In this document: positions 27,366 through 37,661 of the stretch, piece by piece
Layout: each line of letters begins with the position of its first letter
Position numbering within the stretch: position 1 is the first letter of the stretch
NCBI GenBank assembly: GCA_036897445.1
Contig: JAYMTL010000041.1
Coordinates: forward strand, 1-64,000
DNA: 64,000 nucleotides
Direction of reading: 5' to 3'
Source of the DNA: Pelargonium tetragonum
Taxonomy: Eukaryota > Streptophyta > Magnoliopsida > Geraniales > Geraniaceae
Translations under genes and position numbers: made by a program
The notes under the pieces: generated by a model
What the model was told of the DNA's origin: nothing
What the model saw: the letters and a program-made list of their open reading frames with translations, nothing else
The model's database searches: none

Positions 27366-27422
27366 ATTCATGTACTATCATTAAACTATTATTCATTTCC
27401 CTTCTTCGCTGCGCTTCAGTCG
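27366..27422 (+). repeat. CCTTC-TTCG element, copy 2
   Basis: It aligns with 54,584-54,630. Both read TGTAC, TCATTAAA, CCCTTCTTCG, GCT, CAGTCG in that order, with one gap of about 11 bases. Both follow purine-rich, lysine-codon-rich stretches, as does the copy near 14.93 kb. This suggests the 3-prime untranslated or terminal part of an element just after a basic coding tail. Confidence 0.45.
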
Positions 27423-27491
27423 CATAGAGGCTTTCCTTCTGTAGTGACTTTAACACTAGTGTATAGGATTGGACTTGAACTCTTACATTGT

Positions 27492-27522
27492 CAGCTATCT
27501 AGAAAATAAAGTAAGATAGCTG
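27492..27522. other. 9-bp perfect hairpin
   Basis: CAGCTATCT and AGATAGCTG form a 9-bp stem around a 13-base loop. It lies within the 27 kb island. No RNA gene around it can be completed. Confidence 0.4.
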
Positions 27523-28039
27523 TTCTTCAATTTCTTGTAACTAAGATTTATAAAACTAAGATACTCTAGCGGTGTAACCCTTACAGGCAGGATTACGAAA
27601 TAGGCAGAGGCTTTCTTCGGACAATACGAAAGGACAGGATTTTCAACTAGCTTTATCCTGTGTAGAGGTGTAGCTTATATAAGTATATAAATATTTAGGT
27701 GTTCCGTCGCAAGGAATAATAGCGCTAAAAAGATTTGGACAGGCGTGCCCGTATTTCAAATTTCCGGTTATACGAGTATTCGAGCTAAACTAGGCATAAG
27801 TTTTTGTTGTAAGGAGTTCCCCTGTTTCCGAGACGAAAAGCGAACTTCACGTATTTCAGTCAAAGTAAGGGTTTCGTTAGAAAAGTCTTGCTCATTTTCA
27901 ATATCTTTTGTTCTTCTCAGGCTTGCCTTTAGACTTATTAATAGATCTGGAACTGCAGAGAAAGAAGAATTACTTTAAACTTTAAGCATTCCCTGTGGAA
28001 AACCCAAAAACTAGCTTCGACAATAAAACAAGCCTTTCT

Positions 28040-28065
28040 ACACCTTAATTACATTACCTTGACTT
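28040..28065 (-). repeat. 26-bp inverted-repeat arm with 15-base motif (GTA form)
   Basis: This is the exact reverse complement of 17,624-17,649, with the 15-base motif at 28,045-28,059. The pair is 10.4 kb apart and points inward, as terminal inverted repeats would. That distance is long for a simple element, so nested insertions or unrelated copies of one family are as likely. Confidence 0.75.
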
Positions 28066-28069
28066 TTTT

Positions 28070-29810
28070 TATAAAATAGATAAGTTTCTTGCTCCCATAG
28101 AGATTCTACTTACAAAAAACCTTGTACAAATTGATTCACATTGCTACCTCGCATAACACTATTATAAAGACTAACAAATCTATGAATATCTATCTCTCAT
28201 TTACCTTTATTTAAACCAGGAAAGCTTGATTTTCTTAACTAAACAAAGAGTTACCTATCTATACCCTACTAAATAATTATACCTTAGCGTTTCAAAAAAT
28301 GTTAAGGACAGTGAATCTAGATTAATGAGAACCGTACCCAATTTTATATAATTTCTTTCTTTTATTACTAGTTGAGGGGTCGTGCCTTAATTTAAATTGT
28401 CATAACTGAAAAAGGAAAGCAGACGATAGATTAGGCCTAAAAAGGTTACTAAAACACCTGGGTTTATAGATTCCTGGAAAAGCAGAAGAAAGCCTTTTTA
28501 TTCTGAGTATCCGCATAAAACCGAGCCTTATCCCCTAAGTTCTGTCTTTTACTAGAAATTCCTTGCTCTCATTCTTTTTGCCCTACAAAAGGACCCACTT
28601 CTTTACAGAGGGGAGTTGTAAACTTCATCTATATAGGAGAAAAGCTTTTCGATCAAAATGAAACAAAAAAATAGACTGAGATAGAAAGTGAGTAACACAA
28701 TTCCAATCTAAAAAAAGAAAAGAGAATTTCCCTTTTTTTGTCAATTTTCCTTGTTGTTGCTTTCTTAAAAGGCAATAAAAAAGAAAGTCAAGCGGGTTAC
28801 TCTGGTCTTGCTTTCACGTCCCTCAACTCTCAATCCAGTTAACGAAGAAGAGAACATGCCTTAAGACTTCAATTTCTCAAATTCAGGAACAAAGACTCTT
28901 ATATATTATTACTTAAGCTTTTAGTAATAAACACTTTCCAAAAAAAGAAAAGGAATGTGGATTCAACCGAACAAGCCCCAGAATGCCTTTTATTGCTAGT
29001 AAGATTACCTCCTTCTCGGTTCTTATCATTAAAGGGTAAAGAGGAGAGAAACCTTCAGAGAGTACAGCCGGCTCTATTGTAACCAACGTGGATAGTGCAG
29101 AGATACACCACTGCTTACCTTATTTATAAATACCTGTGCCTAACCTCTTAAATACCTACAAAACGAAAAGTGACTTTTCAAAAAGACTAAAGATTAACAG
29201 AATACAGATTCATTTCAACAATATCAAATTTATATAAATTCTTGCTTTATCATGAGTCTAGATACCCCTCCTTTATTAAGAAGGTCTCTTACCAATTTTA
29301 GAGTCAAGATTTCCCAAGTTTTATTCAGTATTTAGGTCTGGGACTAGACTGCATCTCCCTTGGGTTATGTAAACCCCACGCCCTATAAACCTTGTATTAC
29401 TAATAGGACCCTATCAGCCAAAGAAACTAACTTGCTCATTTTATAAGAGGAAATCCTTTTAGAATAATTCCTTGTTTAACTGGACGGGAATAGTAAGATA
29501 AGAAAACCTTACATCTATACTCTAGCTTTAGAGCTTTCCTACTCTTCGTAACTGAACTGTCTCATGAGCCTTATTCTTTAGAGCTACATACCTGCCAACT
29601 TCGGGAATAAGATATTTTACATTAAAACTAAATAAGTTTACAAAAGAGCTGAGCTAATACGGATTCACTTGAAAAGAAAAGGGTTAAAGTTCTTTTTCTG
29701 GAATTGACGAGTTAGGAAGTCCTCATAAGGTGCTAATAAGACCTCTCTTGTGCTCGATTATTTAGTAATTCTTCACTTTTATCTTCGATACCTTGCTCAG
29801 AAAACTTAAA
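28070..29810. other. Featureless RIP-like DNA
   Basis: No gene is recognised. At about 29,004-29,020 the stretch ATTACCTCCTTCTCGG weakly recalls the junction of motif and CCTTC element near 14.95 kb. Confidence 0.4.
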
Positions 29811-29815
29811 GAATA

Positions 29816-29830
29816 AGGTAACGTAGTTAA
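29816..29830 (+). repeat. 15-base dispersed motif, ACGTAG form
   Basis: AGGTAACGTAGTTAA is present, the same form as at 58,341. The bases after both copies also resemble each other (CAAACA/GCAAACAG). Confidence 0.55.
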
Positions 29831-30771
29831 CCAAACAAAGCTAAAGTTACTATCTAGAGGAAGAAAAAAGGGGGTCCTAGTATATACGTTCTAGACTTTT
29901 AGAACCTTTACTACGTGTTTTAGAATCCCTTGCTTTTATTAAGCTTAACACCCAGAAAGAAGATAAGAAGTTAAAGCCTTTCCCATTGACCCAGTTAACT
30001 AAGTAATTCAGTTAGGCGCATGCACAAGGAAATAGCACCGCTCTTTTCTTATGAGTATCCATCAAACCCCTAGGAAAAACCCTTAGAGCCACCAGCAGTT
30101 GCACACCTTTTTTCATACCTAAAGTATATGGTTCTTTTAGATAATTTCAAACTAAAAACTGTACGAGGATCCTCAGGACTTCTTATAAACCCTTTCACAG
30201 AGTTTGTGCTAACTCTAAGACAAAGTAGCCTAAACGGATTGCTTGAGCTTCCTTGAATTATCAATTTATGGATATTCCCGTATTTTCGAGTCTTAAAAGT
30301 CAATCTTGCCGATAAGTAGACTTTTAACAGGGTAAAGTAAACTAAGCAGTACGATTCTAGAGGGAATACCTTATTGGAAAGTGGGATTTTTTTAGAGGCC
30401 CTAAAATCCCCAGGCTTTAAAAACTAAAAGAAATAAGCCTATTCTCTTCCTTTTTCTACCTTCTTATAGGAGATCCCCGCAAGATATCCCAAAACTCCTC
30501 ATCACAAATTAAGGAATAAGGGGTTTTACTAACAATACAAGAAAAAGAAAGAAACAGGTACTAAATATCTAAAATGAAACCAACTTACAAAGTGCCCAAA
30601 CAGCAAAGCATTCTGGATAGCAAGATTGGCATTGTTTAATTCCATTCGTATTCTGATTTCTTTCTCTAATATAGTAAGCAATTCGGGTTGTACTAGAAAT
30701 TGGGTTGCTCGCTAAAGATAAAAAAGTAGCAAATAAGAGAGACGGTCAGGCAAAGCCTTCCCTACCTAACT

Positions 30772-30844
30772 AGAAGTACTATACAACTATAACTATATAA
30801 GCAAGCTTACCTCTCTATAAAGATAACAAGAGGTAATGCAATTA
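30772..30844 (+). repeat. Motif-bearing segment homologous to 54,244-54,318 (GCA form)
   Basis: The 15-base motif region reads AGGTAATGCAATTA at 30,831-30,844. CAAGCTTA lies 21-23 bases upstream, preceded by a TACTATA/ACTATA-rich stretch. The same order and nearly the same spacing are found at 54,244-54,318. That makes both copies of one longer sequence rather than chance hits of a short word. Confidence 0.55.
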
Positions 30845-31439
30845 CTTAAGAGAGGAATACAACATAAGAATAAGAACAATAGTACACTAACTAGCTACAA
30901 GAAGAATACAATAGCTACAGTAATACAAATAAGTACAGGGAATAACAAGAATACAAGAATGTCAAAGCCAAGAGCTCCAATTAAGAGATTCCTCTCTTCT
31001 ATCTAAAACTACTAAACTGGAACTCGTCTATTTATTATTCTGTTATTCATTAGTCAAACTGACTGGAAATTCTATAAGTTCTTCACCGGCAACCTAAGTT
31101 CAGTTCCTAGCTTTACGCTTTACAAACCCTGAATACGAATACAAACCAAAGAATTAATACATTTCACTATCTTATTCTGTTATCGGCAACACCAGCTTAT
31201 CCCAATAGAATTATCTTATCTCCTTTATTTGCTTGCTAGACATGAAAGTGAGATTCCTCTAAGCTCATGTATCTATCATACCAAACCTGGGATTAGAATG
31301 ATGTTTAGTTAGTTTACTGTCAATGTCTATTATATTGAAACCTTTAGGCTTACCACATTAGCATGATTCAGAGAGTCCTCTTTATCCTTAAACTAGCTTC
31401 CTTTTAAGATTATCATCCTTGCTTATACAGCCAACTTTC

Positions 31440-33560
31440 CATTAAAGAGAATCCGTTTCCATTACCTGCAGAAGAACTCTACAAGTAATTAATCGTATTA
31501 TTTCCTAAACAAGTAAACTTGCCTAGAACTTCTCAAAGAATCTGATCTGTATAATCTATTATTACTTAACAGTCAATGTTAAACTAACAGGAAAGAAACT
31601 CCTTGACCTAGTCATTAGCTAGCTACACCTTCTTTACAAAACAAACAACTAAACAAGAACTCATTTCGCTTAGTTAGAGAGTGCTTTAGCTTACCAATTC
31701 ACTTTAACCGGGAATGATAATAGCTACAATTTTCTGTTGAACACCTTTAAGGTAAATACTAGTAAGGTTTTTGGGTAAGGTATTTGGAATCTACTCTCAA
31801 TTCATTCTATTTCTTTAACTTCTTTGCATAACAATTATCGGGTTGGACAGTCCTCCATTAGCATTAGCTAGCTTTCATTCCTGGTTACTGACTAGACATT
31901 CTCAGAGGTCAGTGTTCCTAACTTCTTAGTTAAGATTAGTGGATTTTAGTTAGGTTCAAAGCAAAACCCGGTTAGGACTGGTTAGGAAATGTTGAGGGAA
32001 GGAGAACCATTATAGAAAAGGGTGATACCGCATAGCAACAGGATATGTCTTTTAGCAGCACTGCTTTACGAGAAAGAAGAGAATAGATAATATGGTTTAG
32101 AATCTGTACTTTATTTATAGTAAGTCAATGTTATTAGAACAAGATATTGTACTGCTTTATCGGATTAGTCTACTGGTTTAGCTTCCGATATTACTAATTT
32201 AAAAGAATTGTTAGTACATAAGAGTAAGCACTCGGGCCATCATACTTAAGAATCTCTAGAACAAAGGAAATGAATGAAAGAGAATCTATTTATGTATTCT
32301 TTCCTTGATTACAATCGCTTAGAAGAATCCATACCTAAGCAAAGAAATAAGACTTAGAGATAGAGACTTATTAGAAAGAAGGCAAAGTGCTAGCGTTAGT
32401 TTAGATTAGAGTTACAGAACTGAGATAGTTAGAGCAGAAAAGTTGAAGTTTACTTACGGGAATCAGTATACTAACCTTGCAATGCTGTCACATCCTTAGC
32501 TTGCTATATCAGCTTATTAATTAGAGCTTTACGAACAAAAGAAAGAAAGATGTTTATGTTATCCACCTTTCTTTACCTGCTATGCAGAAGAACTAATACT
32601 AGAGAGTCCTAAACTATATCTGTTAAGTGTAAGTCTTAGGACTATACTCCAACACTTTGGCCTGCTAAGATAGAGTGCAACAGAACACTTAGGACAGCTT
32701 TGACTGGTCTAGTTCACCTTCGACAGCTAAAGTAAAGTGCTGGGAATTTGTATACAGGTTCAGGATGTTAGTACAGAAGAACAGAAGATAGGATTATTTA
32801 ACTCCCGGATTGGTTAGGCTCGTTACCATTAGAATCTATTTACACCTTTTGCCTGTTTTATCGAGTTACAGGGGAGCTTTAGCTCCAAAGACAAGAATCA
32901 ATTTCAATTGACACATTAACCCGCGTAGTCAGTTACAGGCGTACAAGGCAACTGTTCCATTATATCTTTTAAGCATCTCCTCTACCTATTACTGATATAT
33001 CGGTATGTCCTCTCGAGATGACTTTACAACAAAGAAGAGAATCCGTTTCTATTATAGCAGCACCTACTTAGGAATCTCAGAAACAAATAGAATCTGTTTG
33101 TTATCCTAATTCTTTGCCAGCTAGAACTAGAGATACCTCTATTATAACAAAATTTTTTACTCACCTCTAGCCCAGATATATCGGAGCTGAAGACAAAGAG
33201 CTTGGATAAGTAAGATAGAGCTACACTTAAACTTGCAAAGGCCTGTCCTCAATCAGCAACACTGGTAATGGACTGCTTTCAAAAGGGAGTCTTTAGAGTT
33301 GGGTTCGGAAAGTGGACAATGAGTCGATGTGGATAAGTTACAAGTTAGGAAATCCTGAATAGTTATATCGTTACGTAAGAGTATAAACTGGGTGATACCA
33401 TAACAAGAACTCCCAAGTTTACCTTCTATCCCAGCCCAGAACTCCTTTGCAGTCTATCAGCACCCTATTAGACTAGAATTTAGTTATCCACCATTAGCTA
33501 CACTCGCTTTCCAACAGAAGAGCTTGCTTTTCCTTCAACTCCAAAGAATCTGTTATCCTA
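31440..33560. repeat. Diverged internal repeat field
   Basis: Words recur in order within this 2.1 kb. AGAGAATCCGTTTC(C/T) occurs at 31,446 and 33,036. GTTATCCACC followed by a CAGAAGA(A/G)C word occurs at 32,558 and 33,483. GTTAGGAAAT followed by GGGTGATACC occurs at 31,981/32,020 and again at 33,344/33,390. GAATC occurs at least a dozen times where about two are expected. The spacings differ (about 0.9 to 1.6 kb), so this is an old, rearranged duplication rather than a clean tandem array. I recognise no protein in it. The field sits inside the pair of inverted motif copies at 30,831 and 33,980. Confidence 0.45.
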
Positions 33561-33953
33561 CTTTACCGGCAAAGAATATAGTGACTTCCCTTTCAAATGA
33601 GCTGCGAATTACCAAAAGTAAACTTGAGAAACTTAGTCAACTATATATATATACCATAAGACTCTATTTCAATTTCATTCATTTAGTAACTTCTTTTTTT
33701 AGAGAGAGAGAGATAGCCTAAAAATTTTATTCATATAAGTTATTTTAATCCTTATTAGATATCCTATTAACTAAAGGTAATTCTATTCAAATTAAAAGGT
33801 CTTATTAGGCGGCATTCCTATGAAGTTAATAAGGAAGGGAATCCAATTAATAAGGTACTTTAACACTGACCTATCTTACTTAGCGATACTTATATAATAC
33901 TTGGACTCTCTACCTTACTCCCAATATTCATGATAGCTGCTATACCTGTATGG

Positions 33954-34100
33954 GCTATACCTTTCTTAATTGCATTACCTCTAGCTTTAATCTTACTTGT
34001 TTTGAGAACCATACTTTTACCTGCACTCTAATCTTAGTTTTCGTTTTCCCTAGAACTATACTTGTACCTGGATTTTTTATCTTACTCTAAAAATCTACAC
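33954..34100 (+). repeat. About 50-bp diverged tandem repeat, three units
   Basis: Units begin near 33,954 (GCTATACC), 34,007 (AACCATACTTTTACCTG) and 34,054 (AACTATACTTGTACCTGG). Each continues into an ATCTTA word about 25-35 bases later. The units are about 47-54 bases apart and clearly diverged. The first carries the 15-base motif. Confidence 0.4.
33966..33980 (-). repeat. 15-base dispersed motif, GCA form
   Basis: TTAATTGCATTACCT is present. It faces the copy at 30,831-30,844 across 3.1 kb, an inverted arrangement like terminal repeats of a DNA transposon. Confidence 0.7.
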
Positions 34101-34473
34101 CTTTCCTAGGAGATATACGGGTACTCCGTATCCCGATAACTTTACTTAGTCTTCTTCATACCTTTGCCCTATACGCACCCTAGCCTTTTCTAAATAAAAT
34201 ACCCTGTTAAATCATCCCCTAGAATAGAAATTCCTTTAACCTTAACCTCCCAAAAACTTGAGTTTCCATCAAAATATTTTACTTTCTATTTGCTGTAATA
34301 TAACTTAGAATATCTTTCTCTAGCACCCAAGAAGGAGCTCCCCCTTATAGTAATGTAAAAGACTATACTCTATTTCAAGATTTTCCGTTGCCAGAACCCT
34401 AACAAGAGGGCAGGGAATACAGTATTATTTCTCTTACTATTATTAAAGCTCCTAAGACTAGTCTATCCCTTAA

Positions 34474-34592
34474 AATGAAAAGAAGTATAGCTGCGAAGAA
34501 GTAAGAAGACTAAGTGAAGACTGCTAAGAAAAGAGGGAAGTCATAAGATTAAGATAGAGAGGTTAAGAAGGTTTTTTCAAAAAGAGTTGTGA
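34474..34592 (+). pseudogene. Lysine-rich stretch, likely transposon coding relic (copy 4)
   Basis: The purine-rich plus strand encodes lysine-rich peptide pieces such as EVKKVFSKRVVKAG. AGAAGGTTTTTTCAAAAAGA matches the end of the 3.53 kb relic, and AAGATAGAGAGGT matches the 15.39 kb relic. It is decayed and not a gene. The recurrence at several places argues for a common element, family unproven. Confidence 0.3.
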
Positions 34593-35499
34593 AAGCAGGT
34601 TATAAAATGGGTCTTTTATTTTTAGTATGTAAAGCTTTTTCTTATTGTCCAGGTTAAGGTAGGGTTTTACTAGGGTTTTTACAGGATTTTCGTAGAAAAA
34701 GAGATGCTTTATTTTGTAGGAAGGTAGAGTACATTCAGCAGGCATTCCTAGCTCGTTTAAGGATCGCAGGGTTCTAATTAAGTCAAACTCGTCGGGGTTT
34801 CTCTTTATTGGAATTTTGAAAGGGGTCCTAAGGTTTTTCGGTTGTTAAATCTATTAAACAAGAATCTACAGGAATTTTCAAAAAAGGGGTTTTAAATGAA
34901 TGTTAAGGGGTACCCTAGTTTCCTTTTCAGGTTAGTCAGCTTCTTCTATTCTATGGGGTTTAAGGGACCTCCCACTCGTGCATAATATCGAGAAAGCAAA
35001 GAATTTTTATAGACTCCCGATTCTATATTCTTGAATAGAAAAAAAAATCAACCAGCAGACCCAGGACCCTATAAAGTGCCTAGTTTTTTAATATTCCTTT
35101 GTGATATATTTTAGATAAAAGGATTTTTCACAAGCTCCTGTTGACTCGTTAAACAAAAAATTTCATTATTACAAATTCGTAGATTAAAATCCCCAGTAAA
35201 CCTTTAAACGTGCAGAAGCCGCCCCTCACCAACAAAGTTAGAACTTCCGCGAGTCATTACTGATAACTAAAAACTAAGAAAGGCTTTAAAACAAAATTCA
35301 GGCTTCCTTAAAAATCGAGACAGCGTCGGGGAGTAACACAATAAAATCCGTTCTTTTATTAAAAGTTTAAAGCTTATACCCAGGGAAAGGACCTATTTCT
35401 CAGTTGAAGAAATATTGGATAACAAAACTATGGAAGGAGAGCGCTTGCATTAAGAACAAGAGTCAATCTCTTATAAAGCCTTTTGATCGATAAAAGCTC

Positions 35500-35513
35500 T
35501 AATTACATTACCT
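35500..35513 (-). repeat. Dispersed motif, GTA form
   Basis: TAATTACATTACCT is present, 14 of the 15 motif bases, followed by CTG. Confidence 0.6.
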
Positions 35514-36101
35514 CTGCTATTTTACAACTTTAATATTTATAATTACCCTGCCGTTTCCGAATACCATAAGAGAAAGTACTGCTCTTTGAAGTAAAAAAAA
35601 ATATATATATAATAGTGGGGTCTGCTATTAGCGAACACTAACCGTTTTTAGTTAATTAAAGATATTTAAGATAAAATCCGAGCTTCCTTTACGACGAATT
35701 TCTAAAAGTCTTGGATTTGAACCATCGTCATAACTAAAAGGTATACTGTGCTCAATCTTTTTAAGGGTCCCGCGAAATATTAGCTTTAGAGGTAGAAAAC
35801 TTATTTATGATTTTGCTCTATATAAGTGATTTTAGTATCCTGTTTTATCCGTTTAGCAAAGGCTTCCCTCTGATCTGATAGACCTCCGAAAGGGTTTGTC
35901 GAAGATGTAGGGACTGCTCTCTTAGTTAGGGTTTCTTCACAAAGTAAAAGACTAAAAGCGATAATTTACTTGTACAGGAAATAAAAAAGTTTGGCAGAAG
36001 AAGGAATCCTGCGAATGCAATTAACTCCGTGGAAGCCTTAGAGCTAAACTAGGATAGGCGTAGTAGAAATTTAGCTTTAGGATTTCGGATTGTTCAAAGA
36101 A

Positions 36102-36116
36102 AGGTAATGAAATTAA
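36102..36116 (+). repeat. Dispersed motif, one mismatch
   Basis: AGGTAATGAAATTAA has one difference from the GCA form. A single hit with one mismatch in 64 kb could be chance. Confidence 0.35.
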
Positions 36117-37634
36117 TCAAGTCGGATCTCTAGTTCCTATGCACTTTTACAGGAATTTGCTTTTACAAGACCTCCTCGCTGATACCACAAAACTATTAAA
36201 AAAGCTTCCTCTTCGAAGGGCTTAACCCTTGCAAATGAACCCCGACCCCTCTTATTTATATAGCGACCTTTCTTTATTATACTGTTTCTTGTAGTATTAA
36301 AGGGTCCTGTAATTACTCTGTTCTGTACTAAAACTAGAATTATGATAAAGGTTTCTTATATAGCAAAACCCTTAAGCAGGGCTGATAATATACAGTAAAA
36401 AGGGCCGCCCTACAAAGAGACATAGAAAACTACTTCTATTAAACTTATCCTAGGTAAGTTAAAAGTAATAGGGCTGCCCCTGGCATAGCTTTCTTTCCTG
36501 AGTCAAATATCTAAAGTTTTCTTCGTGTTTTCGGGTTTATAATGGGTCCCGTTTTCTTGAGACAAGGATAATTTTTAATAATGAATTCTGAGGAGCTCCG
36601 AAATCGATACAGCATACTTCTGGAACTTTACTCGAGAGAGGGGTTACTTTTACGAAAACTGTAGTTACTAGAACAAAAATCCAGGTAAACACTGCCTAGG
36701 GTATGCGGTCCTCAAAGTTTTACATGAAATGGATTTAACGAGGAAAAGTTTCTCTTGCGTTTGTAAGATAATATTTTATTCTGTTATGCTTTATTTTTAT
36801 GTTAGATCCGCAGGTAAGTATAGTACTACCAAACCTTTACTAAAGAGATCTTGCATTTTATGTTATTTTGGAGAGATGCAAATGCCTTTGTCGCAGATTT
36901 TTAAATAGAAAAATATCATTCTTGTCAACTTATTATTCAGTTTGGTGTTAAGGGTACCGGATTAGGGCAATAAAAGGACCTCTTTCTCCTGATATACCTT
37001 TTTATAAAGATTTAGTTTCTTTTTTCTTTTACGTTCTCTTCAAATTAGTCCTAATTTAGTTATCCTACAAGCGCAGGACTTCTTGTTTGTTATTCATTAG
37101 GCTTTTCTATATCGTAAAAAGGACGTATTCCTCAATGTTGGCGGGTTCCCGCTCTGGGTATACACTCCAGAAAGATAGAATATAAAGACAGAGATAAGGT
37201 AAAATTTTGCTACTTTTCTCTCGCTATAATAAATTAAGGAATAAGGAATACCGAGTTTCCTTTAAAAGTGGGTTATTACTAAGGTCAAACCTACTCCGGA
37301 GCCCCTTAAACCTTCTTGGAGAGCCCGCAATTTAATGGGATTCGCTTTTTAGAGGTCTTACAAGGCTAAAGCTGCTATTCCACTTATACCTTAAAAAAGG
37401 AAAATCAGCTTATAAATTTTTAGGGTTACCCACTTGTCAAAAGAAGCAATCCCCTGGCGTAGCGCAGTCCCGGTTTCTGCTCTCTTTCTCTATTGAAAAT
37501 TTTAAGATATAGAGCTTACTAAAACAAGGTTTCCTTTCGTTTTGATTGAAGTTATCAAGATTTTTTTACATTATTAGAGCCCTCTTAAGTTTCCTTAGTT
37601 AGTCTCATTTGTACTAGTTTTTTAGGAACAAGTC

Positions 37635-37661
37635 AAGGCACTTTTTTTAAGAGAGTGCCTT
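37635..37661. other. 8-bp hairpin followed by T run
   Basis: AAGGCACT and AGTGCCTT form a perfect 8-bp stem around an 11-base loop, and the T run continues past the stem. It looks like an intrinsic terminator but has no gene upstream, and such terminators would not be expected in a fungal nucleus. Confidence 0.35.

Noticed and set aside
29700-29709. GGAATTGACG, which matches part of the conserved 920 region of small-subunit rRNA
   Set aside because: Ten bases only. None of the neighbouring conserved rRNA words were found, on visual search, here or elsewhere in the window.
33901-34032. Stretch of about 42 hydrophobic codons suggesting membrane helices
   Set aside because: It coincides with the pyrimidine-rich tandem units, which encode Leu, Ile and Pro by composition, and it has no upstream continuation.
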